Counted from the first letter of the stretch, positions 1 through 6,100 are shown. The stretch is DNA of 8,603 nt from Alphaproteobacteria bacterium (GCA_030428025.1 JAUIBJ010000107.1:1-8603); one strand, 5' to 3'. A program made the numbers and translations. Notes: generated by a model from the sequence alone, not told the origin.

Positions 1-1
1 G

Positions 2-430
2 CGTGCGGATGCGCCCGGCACGGCGCTGTTGCAGACCTTCCAGCCCGATCACGCGGTGATCCGGGCCATCGTGGGGGGCGACGAAGAGGCGTTCTGGGCC
101 GCCGAGGCGGGCGAGCGGCGGCAGGCGGGCGTGCCGCCCTATGGGCGCATGGCGGGGATCGTGCTGTCCTCGACCGACATGCAGGAGGCCTTCGACATCG
201 GCAACCGTCTGGCCCGCAACGACGCTCCGCTGCGGGCGGCGGGCGCGCAGGTCTTCGGGCCCGCCCCCGCTCCCATCGCGCGGGTGCGCGGTCGCCACCG
301 GGTGCGGCTGCTGGTCAAGGCGCCCAAGGGCGTGGCGCTTCAGGGCCCGATTTCGCAGTGGATCGCGCCGGTGAAAGCCTCCGCCCAGTTCCGCCTCAGT
401 GTCGATATCGACCCGCAGAGCTTCTTCTAG
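2..430 (+). CDS. priA: Primosomal protein N' (PriA helicase), C-terminal fragment
   Basis: This is the C-terminal 142 residues of PriA, the superfamily-2 DNA helicase that recognises stalled or collapsed replication forks and starts DnaB reloading. The frame is open from base 2, so the 5' end lies outside the window; the helicase core and zinc-binding cysteines are not visible. What is visible matches the PriA C-terminal domain: ALLQTFQPDHAVIRAI, then the ERRQAGVPPYGR segment (family pattern ERR...LPP), then a Pro/Ala-rich turn (FGPAPAPIARVRGRHRVRLLVK), and the characteristic end VDIDPQSFF before TAG. In the usual protein this domain packs against the helicase lobes and binds DNA and SSB. Family identification is firm from recall of PriA sequences; no alignment was run. 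The gene is followed by a gap holding several GC-rich hairpins, suggesting its transcription ends there. Confidence 0.95.
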   Translation, partial: RADAPGTALLQTFQPDHAVIRAIVGGDEEAFWAAEAGERRQAGVPPYGRMAGIVLSSTDMQEAFDIGNRLARNDAPLRAAGAQVFGPAPAPIARVRGRHRVRLLVKAPKGVALQGPISQWIAPVKASAQFRLSVDIDPQSFF

Positions 431-629
431 GGCAGGCAGATCTCCGGCGGGGACTTCGAGGCGATTGGAACCGCATGTGCATCCCGGTGTTTCTTCTGGC
501 CTGAAATATCCCGGGGGAATCGCGGCTTGCCGCGATGGGGGCAGCGCCCCCGGATCGCGCCTATCGTTTGCGCCCCCGGGGCTTATGCAGCCCCTCGCCA
601 AGCCCCGCGAATGGGCGTAAAGGGATGCC
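431..629. other. Intergenic region between priA and the MFS gene
   Basis: This 199-bp spacer has no convincing gene. It holds the 21-nt dispersed repeat core at 491-511, two abutting hairpins (519-536 and 537-551) and a third hairpin, GGGGCT/AGCCCC with loop TATGC, at 578-594. An AGGGA Shine-Dalgarno at 621-625 serves the downstream gene. ORFs across this region lack ribosome binding sites and run into neighbouring genes, so they are not called. Confidence 0.6.
491..551 (+). repeat. Dispersed intergenic repeat, copy 1 (core plus two hairpins)
   Basis: The core at 491-511 reads TTCTTCTGGCC, then T, then GAAATATCC. It recurs inverted at 6131-6151 with a single mismatch (G in place of T at the 12th base). 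After a 7-nt G-rich spacer comes a hairpin with stem ATCGCGG/CCGCGAT and loop CTTG (519-536), directly abutting a second hairpin with stem GGGGGC/GCCCCC and loop AGC (537-551). Both copies in this window show the same architecture of core, short spacer and a hairpin starting with ATCGC. I recall similar elements at many gene ends in Rhodobacterales, but cannot verify the count here. The hairpins could act as a transcription terminator for priA or protect its 3' end; neither has a U-tract, so intrinsic termination is not shown. Confidence 0.65.
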
Positions 630-1862
630 ATGACCCGCGCCGTCCCCCTTTCCGAAGCAAGGCACCTGCCGCTCTGGCGGCGGCCCATCGCGCTTCTCTT
701 CCTGATGGCGGTGGCGATGCCGGTGGCCTTTGCCACATGGTCGGCGCTGCTCAACAATTTCGTCATCGAGGTGGCCGGGTTCGATGGCAAGGATATCGGC
801 TGGCTGCACACGGTGCGCGAGATTCCGGGCTTTCTGGCCATCGGCGTGATCGCCATCATCATCTTCATGCGCGAGCAGGTGCTGGGGCTGGTGTCGCTGG
901 TGCTCTTGGGCGTGGCGACGGCGGTGACCGCCTGGTTCCCCTCGCTGGGCGGCATCCTGACCATCACCATGCTCAGTTCCATCGGCTTCCATTATTACGA
1001 GACCGTCAACCAGTCGCTGCAGCTGCAATGGCTCGACAAGCTGCGCGCGCCAAAGGTGCTGGGCTGGCTTCTGGCCACCGGCTCGGCCGCGACGCTGGTG
1101 GCCTACGGGCTGATCGTGGCGATGTGGGAGCCGCTGGGCCTGACCTACAACATCGTCTATCTGCTGGCCGGCGGCTTCACCGCCGTGGTGGCCGTCTTCT
1201 GCATGTTCGCCTATCCCCAGTTCGAGGCCCCCAACCCGCAGATCAAGAAGATGATCCTGCGCCGCCGCTACTGGCTCTATTACCTTCTGCAGTTCATGGC
1301 CGGGGCGCGGCGGCAGATCTTCGTGGTCTTCGCAGGTTTCATGATGGTCGAGAAGTTCGGCTTTCAGGTGCATGAGGTCACAGCGCTTTTTCTAATCAAC
1401 CTCGTGGCCAACATGATCTTCGCGCCGCTGATGGGCCGGGCCGTATTCCGCTATGGCGAGCGGGCGACGCTGATTTTCGAATATGTCGGGCTGGTCATCG
1501 TCTTTCTGGCCTATGGCGGCATTTACTATTTCGGCTGGGGCGTGGTGCTGGCCGCAACGCTCTATGTGATCGACCACATGCTGTTCGCGCTCGCTCTTGC
1601 GCTCAAGACCTACTTCCAGAAGATCGCCGATCCGGGCGACATCGCCCCCACCGCCGCCGTGGCCTTCACCATCAACCACATCGCGGCGGTGTTCCTGCCG
1701 GCGCTTCTGGGGTATCTCTGGCTGGTCTCTCCGGCTGCGGTCTTTGTCCTAGCCTCAGGAATGGCGGCGGTGTCGCTGATGCTGGCGCTTCTGATCCCGC
1801 GCCACCCCGAACCTGGGCACGAGACCATCCTGTCGGGGGTGGCCGCCGCCCCCGCCGAGTGA
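630..1862 (+). CDS. MFS-like transporter, 12 predicted TM segments, substrate unknown
   Basis: This 410-residue polytopic inner-membrane protein is most likely a major facilitator superfamily transporter. About twelve hydrophobic segments can be read, at roughly residues 18-41, 63-80, 84-101, 106-125, 143-165, 172-195, 212-238, 247-268, 280-298, 301-325, 342-363 and 366-389. A polar, basic loop at 196-212 (including IKKMILRRRY) separates the two six-helix halves, as in MFS proteins. Length and topology fit the family, but the classic GxxxDRxGRR signature of loop 2-3 is not evident, so this is a divergent member. Charged residues inside or beside helices (D315, H316, K326) are candidates for coupling or substrate contact. 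The ATG at 630 follows AGGGA at 621-625. prmA begins 25 nt after its stop, so the two are probably co-transcribed. I cannot name a substrate. Confidence 0.8.
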   Translation: MTRAVPLSEARHLPLWRRPIALLFLMAVAMPVAFATWSALLNNFVIEVAGFDGKDIGWLHTVREIPGFLAIGVIAIIIFMREQVLGLVSLVLLGVATAVTAWFPSLGGILTITMLSSIGFHYYETVNQSLQLQWLDKLRAPKVLGWLLATGSAATLVAYGLIVAMWEPLGLTYNIVYLLAGGFTAVVAVFCMFAYPQFEAPNPQIKKMILRRRYWLYYLLQFMAGARRQIFVVFAGFMMVEKFGFQVHEVTALFLINLVANMIFAPLMGRAVFRYGERATLIFEYVGLVIVFLAYGGIYYFGWGVVLAATLYVIDHMLFALALALKTYFQKIADPGDIAPTAAVAFTINHIAAVFLPALLGYLWLVSPAAVFVLASGMAAVSLMLALLIPRHPEPGHETILSGVAAAPAE

Positions 1863-1887
1863 CGCGCTCTTCAACGAAAGGTTCCCG

Positions 1888-2760
1888 ATGCCCACCTTCA
1901 CGGCGCTTACCACTTTGCCCGGCCAGGATGCCGCCGAGGCCCTTGCCGAAGATCTCGAACGGATGACCCCGGCGCCCACGGGCATCGGCACCTTCGAGAT
2001 CGAGGATGGCGCGGGCCTGTGGGAAGTGGGCGGCTATTTCGACGAGGCCCCGGACGAGGCGGGGCTGGCTCTTCTGGCCACGATCCACGGCGCGCGGCCC
2101 TTCGCCGTTTCCGAACTGCCCGAGGAGGACTGGGTCGCCAAGGTTCGGCGCGAATTGGTGCCGGTCGAGGCCGGGCGCTTCTTCGTCCATGGCAGCCATG
2201 ACGCCGACAAGGTGCCCGAGGGGGCCGTGCCGCTTCTGATCGAGGCGTCGATGGCCTTCGGCACCGGCCATCACGGCACGACGCAGGGCTGCCTGCTGGC
2301 GCTGGAAAAGCTGTTGGGCGACGGGGTCTCGGCAGGCGCCGTGCTCGATCTGGGCTGCGGGACGGCGGTGCTGGCCATGGCTGCTGCGCGGGTCTGTCCG
2401 GGCACTGTTCTGGCCAGCGACATCGACACCGTCGCGGTCGAGGTGGCCCGGGCCAACCTGGCCGCCAACGGACTGGAGGAACGAGTGGAGTGTTTCGAGG
2501 CAGAGGGGCTGAACCATCCTCGCATTGCCGCCGCCGGGCCTTTCGATCTGATCTTCGCCAATATCCTCAAGGGCCCGCTTCTGGACCTCGCTCCGGCGCT
2601 CATAGCTGCGCTCGCCCCCGGTGGCCGGGCGATTCTGTCGGGCATCCTCAACAGTCAGGCCGACGAGATCATCGACGCTTATTGCGCGCTGGGAAACGAT
2701 CTTGAGGATCGGCGGGAAATTGGTGAATGGACGACGACAATTCTCCGGAAAAATGTCTGA
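1888..2760 (+). CDS. prmA: Ribosomal protein L11 methyltransferase
   Basis: PrmA is the cytoplasmic S-adenosylmethionine-dependent enzyme that methylates lysines and the N-terminus of ribosomal protein L11 (uL11). The 290-residue length matches the family. The N-terminal substrate-binding domain covers about residues 1-110. The family signature FGTGHHGTT lies at 124-132. SAM-binding motif I is VLDLGCGTAVLA at 152-163, followed by the acidic residue of motif II in ASDID (176-180) and the FANIL motif at 223-227, which is the catalytic-loop signature of PrmA. ATG 1888 is preceded by GAAAGG (1876-1881) at good spacing. It sits 25 nt after the MFS gene in the same direction. The last codons are AT-richer than the rest, as is the spacer that follows. 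PrmA is usually dispensable for growth in bacteria where it has been tested. Identification is firm. Confidence 0.95.
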   Translation: MPTFTALTTLPGQDAAEALAEDLERMTPAPTGIGTFEIEDGAGLWEVGGYFDEAPDEAGLALLATIHGARPFAVSELPEEDWVAKVRRELVPVEAGRFFVHGSHDADKVPEGAVPLLIEASMAFGTGHHGTTQGCLLALEKLLGDGVSAGAVLDLGCGTAVLAMAAARVCPGTVLASDIDTVAVEVARANLAANGLEERVECFEAEGLNHPRIAAAGPFDLIFANILKGPLLDLAPALIAALAPGGRAILSGILNSQADEIIDAYCALGNDLEDRREIGEWTTTILRKNV

Positions 2761-2785
2761 AAATCAATTCAATAGCAGCTTTTTC

Positions 2786-2805
2786 TGGGCGGTTGCCCAA
2801 GTTTT
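2786..2805 (+). terminator. Short possible terminator after prmA
   Basis: A 5-bp stem TGGGC/GCCCA with loop GGTT (2786-2799) is followed by AG and TTTT (2802-2805). It begins 25 nt after the prmA stop. The stem is short and the T-run is brief, so termination would be partial at best. It overlaps the -35 element of the candidate promoter for the next gene. Confidence 0.3.
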
Positions 2806-2832
2806 GCCACATTTCGGACATACCCCTAACCT
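2804..2832 (+). promoter_or_regulatory. Candidate sigma-70-type promoter for the small membrane protein
   Basis: TTGCCA (2804-2809) and TAACCT (2827-2832) are separated by 17 nt in a stretch clearly richer in A/T than its surroundings. A transcript starting near 2839 would have about a 30-nt leader before the ATG at 2871. The -35 box matches consensus at 4 of 6 positions and the -10 box at 3 of 6, so this is a plausible but unproven call. Confidence 0.4.
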
Positions 2833-2870
2833 CAATGTGGCGGGGGCGCATTGACGTTAAAGGTGCTGTC

Positions 2871-3224
2871 ATGAGTAGACCGGACTGGTTAGTCGAGATT
2901 TCAAACAGCTATTGCGCTGGGCGCAATCTTCTGGCCGACCGTTTCGCCAACGCCCGCCGGAGCGACGCCGTCGAGGACGGGGTCATCGTTCTGAACTGCG
3001 AGCGCCCGGCCGCCGAGATCACCGTAAAGGGCTTTGCGGTTCTGGTTCTGGCTTTCCTGATCTTCAAGGGTCTGGTCATCGCCCATCTGGGGCTCGAGAC
3101 CTATGCTGCCTCCATCCAGAAGCTGGAATACGGGTCGTTTCTGGAGCAGGCCGGCGCGTTCCTGATGCGCCCGGACGCGGCTTCGCAGACGATCGCGGGC
3201 CTGTTTGGATCCGTCGCGGGGTAA
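2871..3224 (+). CDS. Small single-TM membrane protein of unknown function
   Basis: This is a 117-residue protein I do not recognise by family. The N-terminal half (1-50) is polar and probably cytoplasmic. A single strong hydrophobic helix runs from about 54 to 75 (FAVLVLAFLIFKGLVIAHLGLE), interrupted by one lysine at 66. The C-terminal 40 residues are amphipathic and end in GLFGSVAG. There is no cleavable signal peptide. A longer reading starting at 2727 inside prmA is rejected because it would translate the AT-rich spacer and the candidate promoter. ATG 2871 has AAAGGTG (2859-2865) at suitable spacing. Codon usage is like the neighbours. It is transcribed from its own candidate promoter and ends about 67 nt before a strong terminator. 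I expect it to be a conserved hypothetical of Rhodobacterales, but that is inference. Confidence 0.75.
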   Translation: MSRPDWLVEISNSYCAGRNLLADRFANARRSDAVEDGVIVLNCERPAAEITVKGFAVLVLAFLIFKGLVIAHLGLETYAASIQKLEYGSFLEQAGAFLMRPDAASQTIAGLFGSVAG

Positions 3225-3227
3225 CCG

Positions 3228-3327
3228 TATAGAAGACCTCTCTCCGGGATAGGCGTCCCTCCTCCTCTCTCAACCGCCTCTCCCAAACGCAAAAGCCCTG
3301 CGCCGGTACTGCTGGCGCAGGGCTTTT
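3228..3327 (+). ncRNA. Candidate 3'-UTR small RNA with CCTCCTCCT (anti-SD) loop
   Basis: Immediately after the stop of the small membrane protein gene lies TATAGA (3228-3233), with TTGGAT (3205-3210) 17 nt upstream as a weak -35. The transcript that follows is pyrimidine-rich. A 5-bp stem, AGGCG (3251-3255) with CGCCT (3275-3279), presents a 19-nt loop containing CCCTCCTCCTCTCTC (3257-3271), complementary to Shine-Dalgarno sequences. Another CU patch (CCTCTCCC) follows, then a perfect 14-bp terminator. This resembles the alphaproteobacterial CcsR type of RNAs, which carry CCUCCUCCC loops and in Rhodobacter are linked to a DUF1127 gene; here a DUF1127 gene is adjacent but convergent. The stem is short and there is only one clear loop. 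It may simply be an mRNA 3' UTR. Confidence 0.35.
3291..3327. terminator. Bidirectional intrinsic terminator
   Basis: AAAAGCCCTGCGCC (3291-3304) and GGCGCAGGGCTTTT (3314-3327) are perfect inverse complements, giving a 14-bp stem with a 9-nt loop and T-runs on both strands. It sits between converging genes, so it can end transcription of the small membrane protein gene on the + strand and of the DUF1127 gene (stop at 3355) on the - strand. Confidence 0.92.
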
Positions 3328-3354
3328 CCGTTCCGGCCCGGGCGGGCAGGAAGA

Positions 3355-3543
3355 TCAGAATGCGATGCGGTCGATGTCGTTGCGCGACAGGCCGATATCG
3401 TCGAGTTCGCGGTCGCTCAGCTGCGACAGGGCCTTGCGGGTCAGACGGGCGTCGTTCCAGGCGGCGACGGCGCCGAAGACCTTGAAGAGACCCCCGAAAA
3501 CATTGGCCGGGGCGGCGGAGCGGGTGGTGTCGATGACTGCCAT
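3355..3543 (-). CDS. DUF1127 family small protein
   Basis: This 62-residue protein has the DUF1127 (YjiS-like) core LSDRELDDIGLSRNDIDRI at residues 42-60, preceded by a helix with basic residues (WNDARLTRKAL, 29-39). DUF1127 proteins are small, often arginine-rich and widespread in alphaproteobacteria. Some are stress-induced, and in Rhodobacter a member called CcaF1 has been reported as an RNA-binding protein. This member is only mildly basic. The Shine-Dalgarno AGAAGGAA (complement of 3551-3558) lies 7 nt before the ATG, so the start is secure. It converges on the + strand gene through the shared terminator at 3291-3327. A TTAA-N7-TTAA box lies 137 nt upstream of its start. The function here is unknown; family membership is confident. 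Confidence 0.9.
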   Translation of the reverse strand: MAVIDTTRSAAPANVFGGLFKVFGAVAAWNDARLTRKALSQLSDRELDDIGLSRNDIDRIAF

Positions 3544-3679
3544 TTCGGTGTTCCTTCTGTTCGCCCCTGTGGGGCGGATGATGACGTGTTCTGGATCGCC
3601 AGATAGTCGGGCAAATGCAGCGCAGCAAGCGGGGCAAACGCATAGTTCATATGCAATTCCTGCAAGGCTCCTCCAGACC

Positions 3680-3694
3680 TTAACTGACTGTTAA
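3680..3694. promoter_or_regulatory. CtrA-type box TTAA-N7-TTAA
   Basis: TTAACTGACTGTTAA is an exact match to the full CtrA consensus (two TTAA half-sites 7 nt apart), and also a longer dyad TTAAC-N5-GTTAA. It lies 137 nt upstream of the DUF1127 ATG and 166 nt upstream of the ruvC ATG, in the only divergent region of the window. CtrA is the response regulator that in Rhodobacterales controls motility, gene transfer agents and some DNA recombination genes. Which gene it would serve cannot be told, and another dyad-binding regulator is possible. Confidence 0.55.
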
Positions 3695-3798
3695 AAAGTG
3701 GTTTTTTGCGCAGGAAGGCGAAGTATGCCGCGGCGCGGCATGAAATCGACGTCCCAAGGTTGGAAAACGCCATGTCCTCGCGTGCGGGCGCATTCCGC

Positions 3799-3828
3799 TT
3801 GGCCTGTGTTCCTGTTTCGTGCTATGGC
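3799..3828 (+). promoter_or_regulatory. Candidate ruvC promoter with embedded LexA-like box
   Basis: TTGGCC (3799-3804) and TATGGC (3823-3828) with an 18-nt spacer form a possible promoter. Within the spacer, GTTC (3808-3811)-N7-GTGC (3819-3822) matches the alphaproteobacterial LexA site GTTC-N7-GTTC at 7 of 8 positions. Repressor bound there would block RNA polymerase, consistent with SOS control of ruv genes. A one-mismatch match is not rare by chance; its position 38 nt before the ruvC ATG is the main support. Confidence 0.4.
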
Positions 3829-3859
3829 TTCGCAAAACACAATCGACGGGCAGTGAAAC

Positions 3860-4351
3860 ATGCGGGTAGTGGGAATCGATCCCGGGTTGCGCAACCTCGG
3901 CTGGGGCGTGATCGACGCTGAAGGCTCGCGATTGCGCCATGTGGCCAACGGAATCTGCCGATCAGAGGGGGATGACCTCGCTGTGCGGCTTCTTTCGCTG
4001 CACCGACAACTGACCGAAATCCTCACCCGCTTCGCCCCCGACACGGCGGCGGTGGAGCAGACATTCGTCAACAAAGACGGGGCCGGTACGCTCAAGCTGG
4101 GTCAGGCCCGCGGCATCGCCCTGCTGGTGCCCGCACAGTTCGGGCTGGCGGTGGGGGAATACGCCCCCAACCGGGTGAAGAAGACGGTGGTGGGCGTGGG
4201 ACATGCCCAGAAGGTGCAGATCGCGCATATGGTGAACGTGCAGCTTCCGGGCGTTCAGATCGCGGGGCCTGATGCGGCGGACGCGCTGGCCATCGCCATC
4301 TGTCACGCCCATCACGTCCGCATGCCGGCCTTGCGGAGGGTGGCCACATGA
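3860..4351 (+). CDS. ruvC: Crossover junction endodeoxyribonuclease RuvC
   Basis: RuvC is the dimeric Holliday-junction resolvase that nicks two opposing strands of the junction after RuvAB branch migration. The protein is 163 residues, slightly shorter than the usual 170 or so. All four metal-binding catalytic acids are present at the canonical numbers: D7 ([14 protein letters not shown]), E66 (AVEQTFVN), D138 and D141 ([14 protein letters not shown]). This gives the RNase H-like fold signature in order. The ATG at 3860 has only a weak ribosome binding site (GTGAAA), but starting here places D7 exactly where expected. Its stop overlaps the ruvA start as ATGA at 4348-4351, indicating translational coupling. 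The upstream region carries a LexA-like box. Confidence 0.97.
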   Translation: MRVVGIDPGLRNLGWGVIDAEGSRLRHVANGICRSEGDDLAVRLLSLHRQLTEILTRFAPDTAAVEQTFVNKDGAGTLKLGQARGIALLVPAQFGLAVGEYAPNRVKKTVVGVGHAQKVQIAHMVNVQLPGVQIAGPDAADALAIAICHAHHVRMPALRRVAT

Positions 4352-5016
4352 TCGGCCGCATCGCGGGCCGGATCGACTATCGCGCGGCGGATCATGTGCT
4401 GATCGACGTCAAGGGCGTGGGCTATCTGGTCTATTGCTCAGAGCGCACGCTTCAGGCCCTGCCACGGGTGGGCGAGCATACGGCGCTCTATACCGATCTG
4501 CTGGTGCGCGAGGATCTGTTGCAGCTTTTCGGCTTCCCGACGCTGGCCGAGAAGGAATGGCACCGCCTGCTGATGAGCGTGCAGGGCGTAGGAGCGAAGG
4601 CGTCGCTCGCCATTCTTGGCACGCTGGGGCCCGAGGGCGTGGGCCGGGCAATTGCGTTGGGCGACTGGAATGCGGTGAAGGCCGCCAAGGGAATCGGGCC
4701 CAAGACGGCGCAACGGGTGGTGAACGAACTGAAGGACAAGGCACCGGAAGTGATGGCGATGGGCGCCGGGGCGGCAACTGTCGCGGCCCCCGCCGAAGAA
4801 GGTGACGTGATCGAGACACCGTCATCCGCCCCCACTCCCGCGCCGGTTCCCTCCGGCCCCGGCGCGCAGGCCGAAGCCCTGTCGGCGCTGACCAACCTCG
4901 GCTATGCGCCCGGCGAGGCCGCCGGCGCCGTGGCCCAGGCTGCGGGCGATGCGCCCGACGCGGAAACGGCGGACCTGATCCGCCTGTCGCTGCGCCTGCT
5001 GGCGCCGAAAGGGTAG
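4348..5016 (+). CDS. ruvA: Holliday junction DNA helicase subunit RuvA
   Basis: RuvA forms the tetramer that holds the Holliday junction in a square-planar form and loads two RuvB hexamers. The 222-residue protein has the N-terminal OB-fold domain (1-64, starting [10 protein letters not shown]) with the acidic pin E55-D56 that helps separate strands. Two helix-hairpin-helix DNA-binding motifs follow: [16 protein letters not shown] (78-93) and [17 protein letters not shown] (113-129). A long Pro/Ala-rich linker (about 132-172) leads to the C-terminal RuvB-binding three-helix domain (174-220, with [15 protein letters not shown]). The linker is longer than in E. coli, accounting for the extra length. 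It overlaps ruvC by 4 nt and is followed by a small ORF and ruvB. Confidence 0.97.
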   Translation: MIGRIAGRIDYRAADHVLIDVKGVGYLVYCSERTLQALPRVGEHTALYTDLLVREDLLQLFGFPTLAEKEWHRLLMSVQGVGAKASLAILGTLGPEGVGRAIALGDWNAVKAAKGIGPKTAQRVVNELKDKAPEVMAMGAGAATVAAPAEEGDVIETPSSAPTPAPVPSGPGAQAEALSALTNLGYAPGEAAGAVAQAAGDAPDAETADLIRLSLRLLAPKG

Positions 5017-5020
5017 GGGA

Positions 5021-5074
5021 ATGGCATCGCTCACAGGACTTGTCAGCCCGTTTCGAAAAGGGATGGTCCGGTGA
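5021..5074 (+). CDS. Possible 17-codon ORF linking ruvA and ruvB
   Basis: An ATG at 5021, five bases after the ruvA stop codon, opens a 17-codon frame ([17 protein letters not shown]) that ends in TGA at 5072-5074. That stop overlaps the GTG start of ruvB as GTGA. AAAGGG (5008-5013) lies 7 nt before the ATG. The frame thus fills almost the whole ruvA-ruvB spacer and could keep ribosomes moving into ruvB (translational coupling). The peptide resembles nothing I know. Chance is a real alternative, since 17 codons without a stop is common in GC-rich DNA. Confidence 0.3.
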   Translation: MASLTGLVSPFRKGMVR

Positions 5075-6099
5075 CCGGCCCCGACCCGACCCTGCGGCCC
5101 GATCCCCTGCCAGAGGACAGCGAGCGCAGCCTGCGCCCGCAGGCCCTGCAGGAGTTCATCGGTCAGCAGGAGGCCAAGGCCAATCTGCGCGTCTTCATCC
5201 AGTCCGCCCGCCAGCGTGGCGAGGCGATGGACCACACGCTGTTTCACGGCCCCCCCGGCCTTGGCAAGACGACGCTGGCGCAGATCGTGGCCAGGGAACT
5301 GGGGGTCGGCTTTCGTATGACCTCCGGCCCGGTGCTGGCCAAGGCGGGCGATCTGGCGGCGATCCTGACCAATCTGGAACGCAACGATGTGCTCTTCATC
5401 GACGAGATCCACCGGCTCAACCCGGCCGTCGAGGAGGTGCTCTATCCGGCGATGGAGGATTTCGAGCTTGATCTGGTGATCGGCGAGGGGCCGGCGGCGC
5501 GCACCGTGCGGATCGAACTGCAGCCCTTCACGCTGGTGGGCGCCACCACCCGGCTGGGCCTGCTGACCACGCCCCTGCGCGACCGCTTCGGCATCCCCAC
5601 CCGGCTGCAATTCTACACCGAGGACGAATTGCACGAGATCGTCACCCGCAATGCCGACCTGCTGGGCGTGCCGGCTGACGGAGAGGGCGCACGAGAGATC
5701 GCCCGCCGGTCAAGGGGTACGCCGCGCATCGCCGGGCGGCTTCTGCGCCGGGTGGTGGATTTCGCGGTGGTGGATGGCGACGGCCGGATCACCAAGCCGC
5801 TGGCCGACAATGCGCTCACCCGGCTGGGGGTGGATCATCTGGGTCTCGACGGGGCCGACCGGCGCTATCTGCGGCTGATTGCCGAGGCCTATCAGGGCGG
5901 GCCGGTGGGAATCGAGACCCTGGGCGCGGCGCTGTCGGAAAGCCGCGATGCGCTGGAAGAGGTGATCGAGCCTTTCCTGCTGCAACAGGGGCTCATTCAG
6001 CGCACGCCGCGCGGCCGGATGCTGGCACAGGGCGGCTGGCGCCATCTGGGGCTGGAGGCGCCGGGGCCCAAGGGACAGAGCGATCTCTTCGGGAAGTGA
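5071..6099 (+). CDS. ruvB: Holliday junction branch migration ATPase RuvB
   Basis: RuvB is the hexameric AAA+ motor that pumps DNA through the RuvA-bound junction. The 342-residue length is typical. Visible motifs in order are Walker A GPPGLGKT (60-67), Walker B LFIDEIHR (108-115), the RuvB beta-hairpin region, sensor 1 GATTR (157-161), the arginine finger in PLRDRFG (R172), and sensor 2 in [13 protein letters not shown] (R219). The C-terminal winged-helix domain ends GGWRHLG...DLFGK. Translation starts at GTG 5071, preceded by AAAAGGGA (5056-5063 region) at good spacing; no in-frame ATG upstream fits the family start. It is the third gene of the ruvCAB cluster. A hairpin-bearing repeat starts one base after its stop and may end the operon. 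Confidence 0.97.
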   Translation: MTGPDPTLRPDPLPEDSERSLRPQALQEFIGQQEAKANLRVFIQSARQRGEAMDHTLFHGPPGLGKTTLAQIVARELGVGFRMTSGPVLAKAGDLAAILTNLERNDVLFIDEIHRLNPAVEEVLYPAMEDFELDLVIGEGPAARTVRIELQPFTLVGATTRLGLLTTPLRDRFGIPTRLQFYTEDELHEIVTRNADLLGVPADGEGAREIARRSRGTPRIAGRLLRRVVDFAVVDGDGRITKPLADNALTRLGVDHLGLDGADRRYLRLIAEAYQGGPVGIETLGAALSESRDALEEVIEPFLLQQGLIQRTPRGRMLAQGGWRHLGLEAPGPKGQSDLFGK

Positions 6100-6100
6100 A

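Larger units (their letters stand above)
3544..3859. other. Divergent regulatory region between DUF1127 gene and ruvC
   Basis: This 316-bp non-coding stretch separates the divergently transcribed DUF1127 gene and ruvC. It contains the DUF1127 Shine-Dalgarno, a perfect TTAA-N7-TTAA palindrome at 3680-3694 with flanking A and T runs, and, nearer ruvC, a LexA-like box inside a candidate promoter (3799-3828). ORFs crossing it overlap annotated genes in other frames and are not called. Confidence 0.6.

Noticed and set aside
399..620. A 73-codon + strand frame over the priA end and the repeat
   Set aside because: It has no ribosome binding site, overlaps priA, and translates the repeat and hairpins; the peptide is low complexity.
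527..1375. A long + strand frame of 282 codons overlapping the MFS gene, and a minus frame at 561-1373
   Set aside because: They lie in other frames of a clear membrane protein gene. Their composition is His/Arg/Ala/Gly-rich, typical of shadows in GC-rich DNA, and there is no ribosome binding site or recognisable domain.
2727..2870. A 48-codon N-terminal extension of the small membrane protein, starting inside prmA
   Set aside because: It would translate the AT-rich spacer including the promoter-like elements; ATG 2871 has its own Shine-Dalgarno and gives a sensible protein.
3546..3562. Two GTTC motifs near 3550-3562 considered as a second LexA site
   Set aside because: They are separated by 5 nt rather than 7, and they overlap the DUF1127 ribosome binding site region; the spacing is wrong for the alphaproteobacterial site.
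3441..3650. A 70-codon minus-strand frame (MNYAFAPLAALHLPDYLA...) with a modest AGGA ahead of its ATG
   Set aside because: It runs into the DUF1127 gene in another frame and becomes Pro/Ser-rich there. It could be a leader ORF, but nothing in the sequence supports it beyond the weak ribosome binding site.
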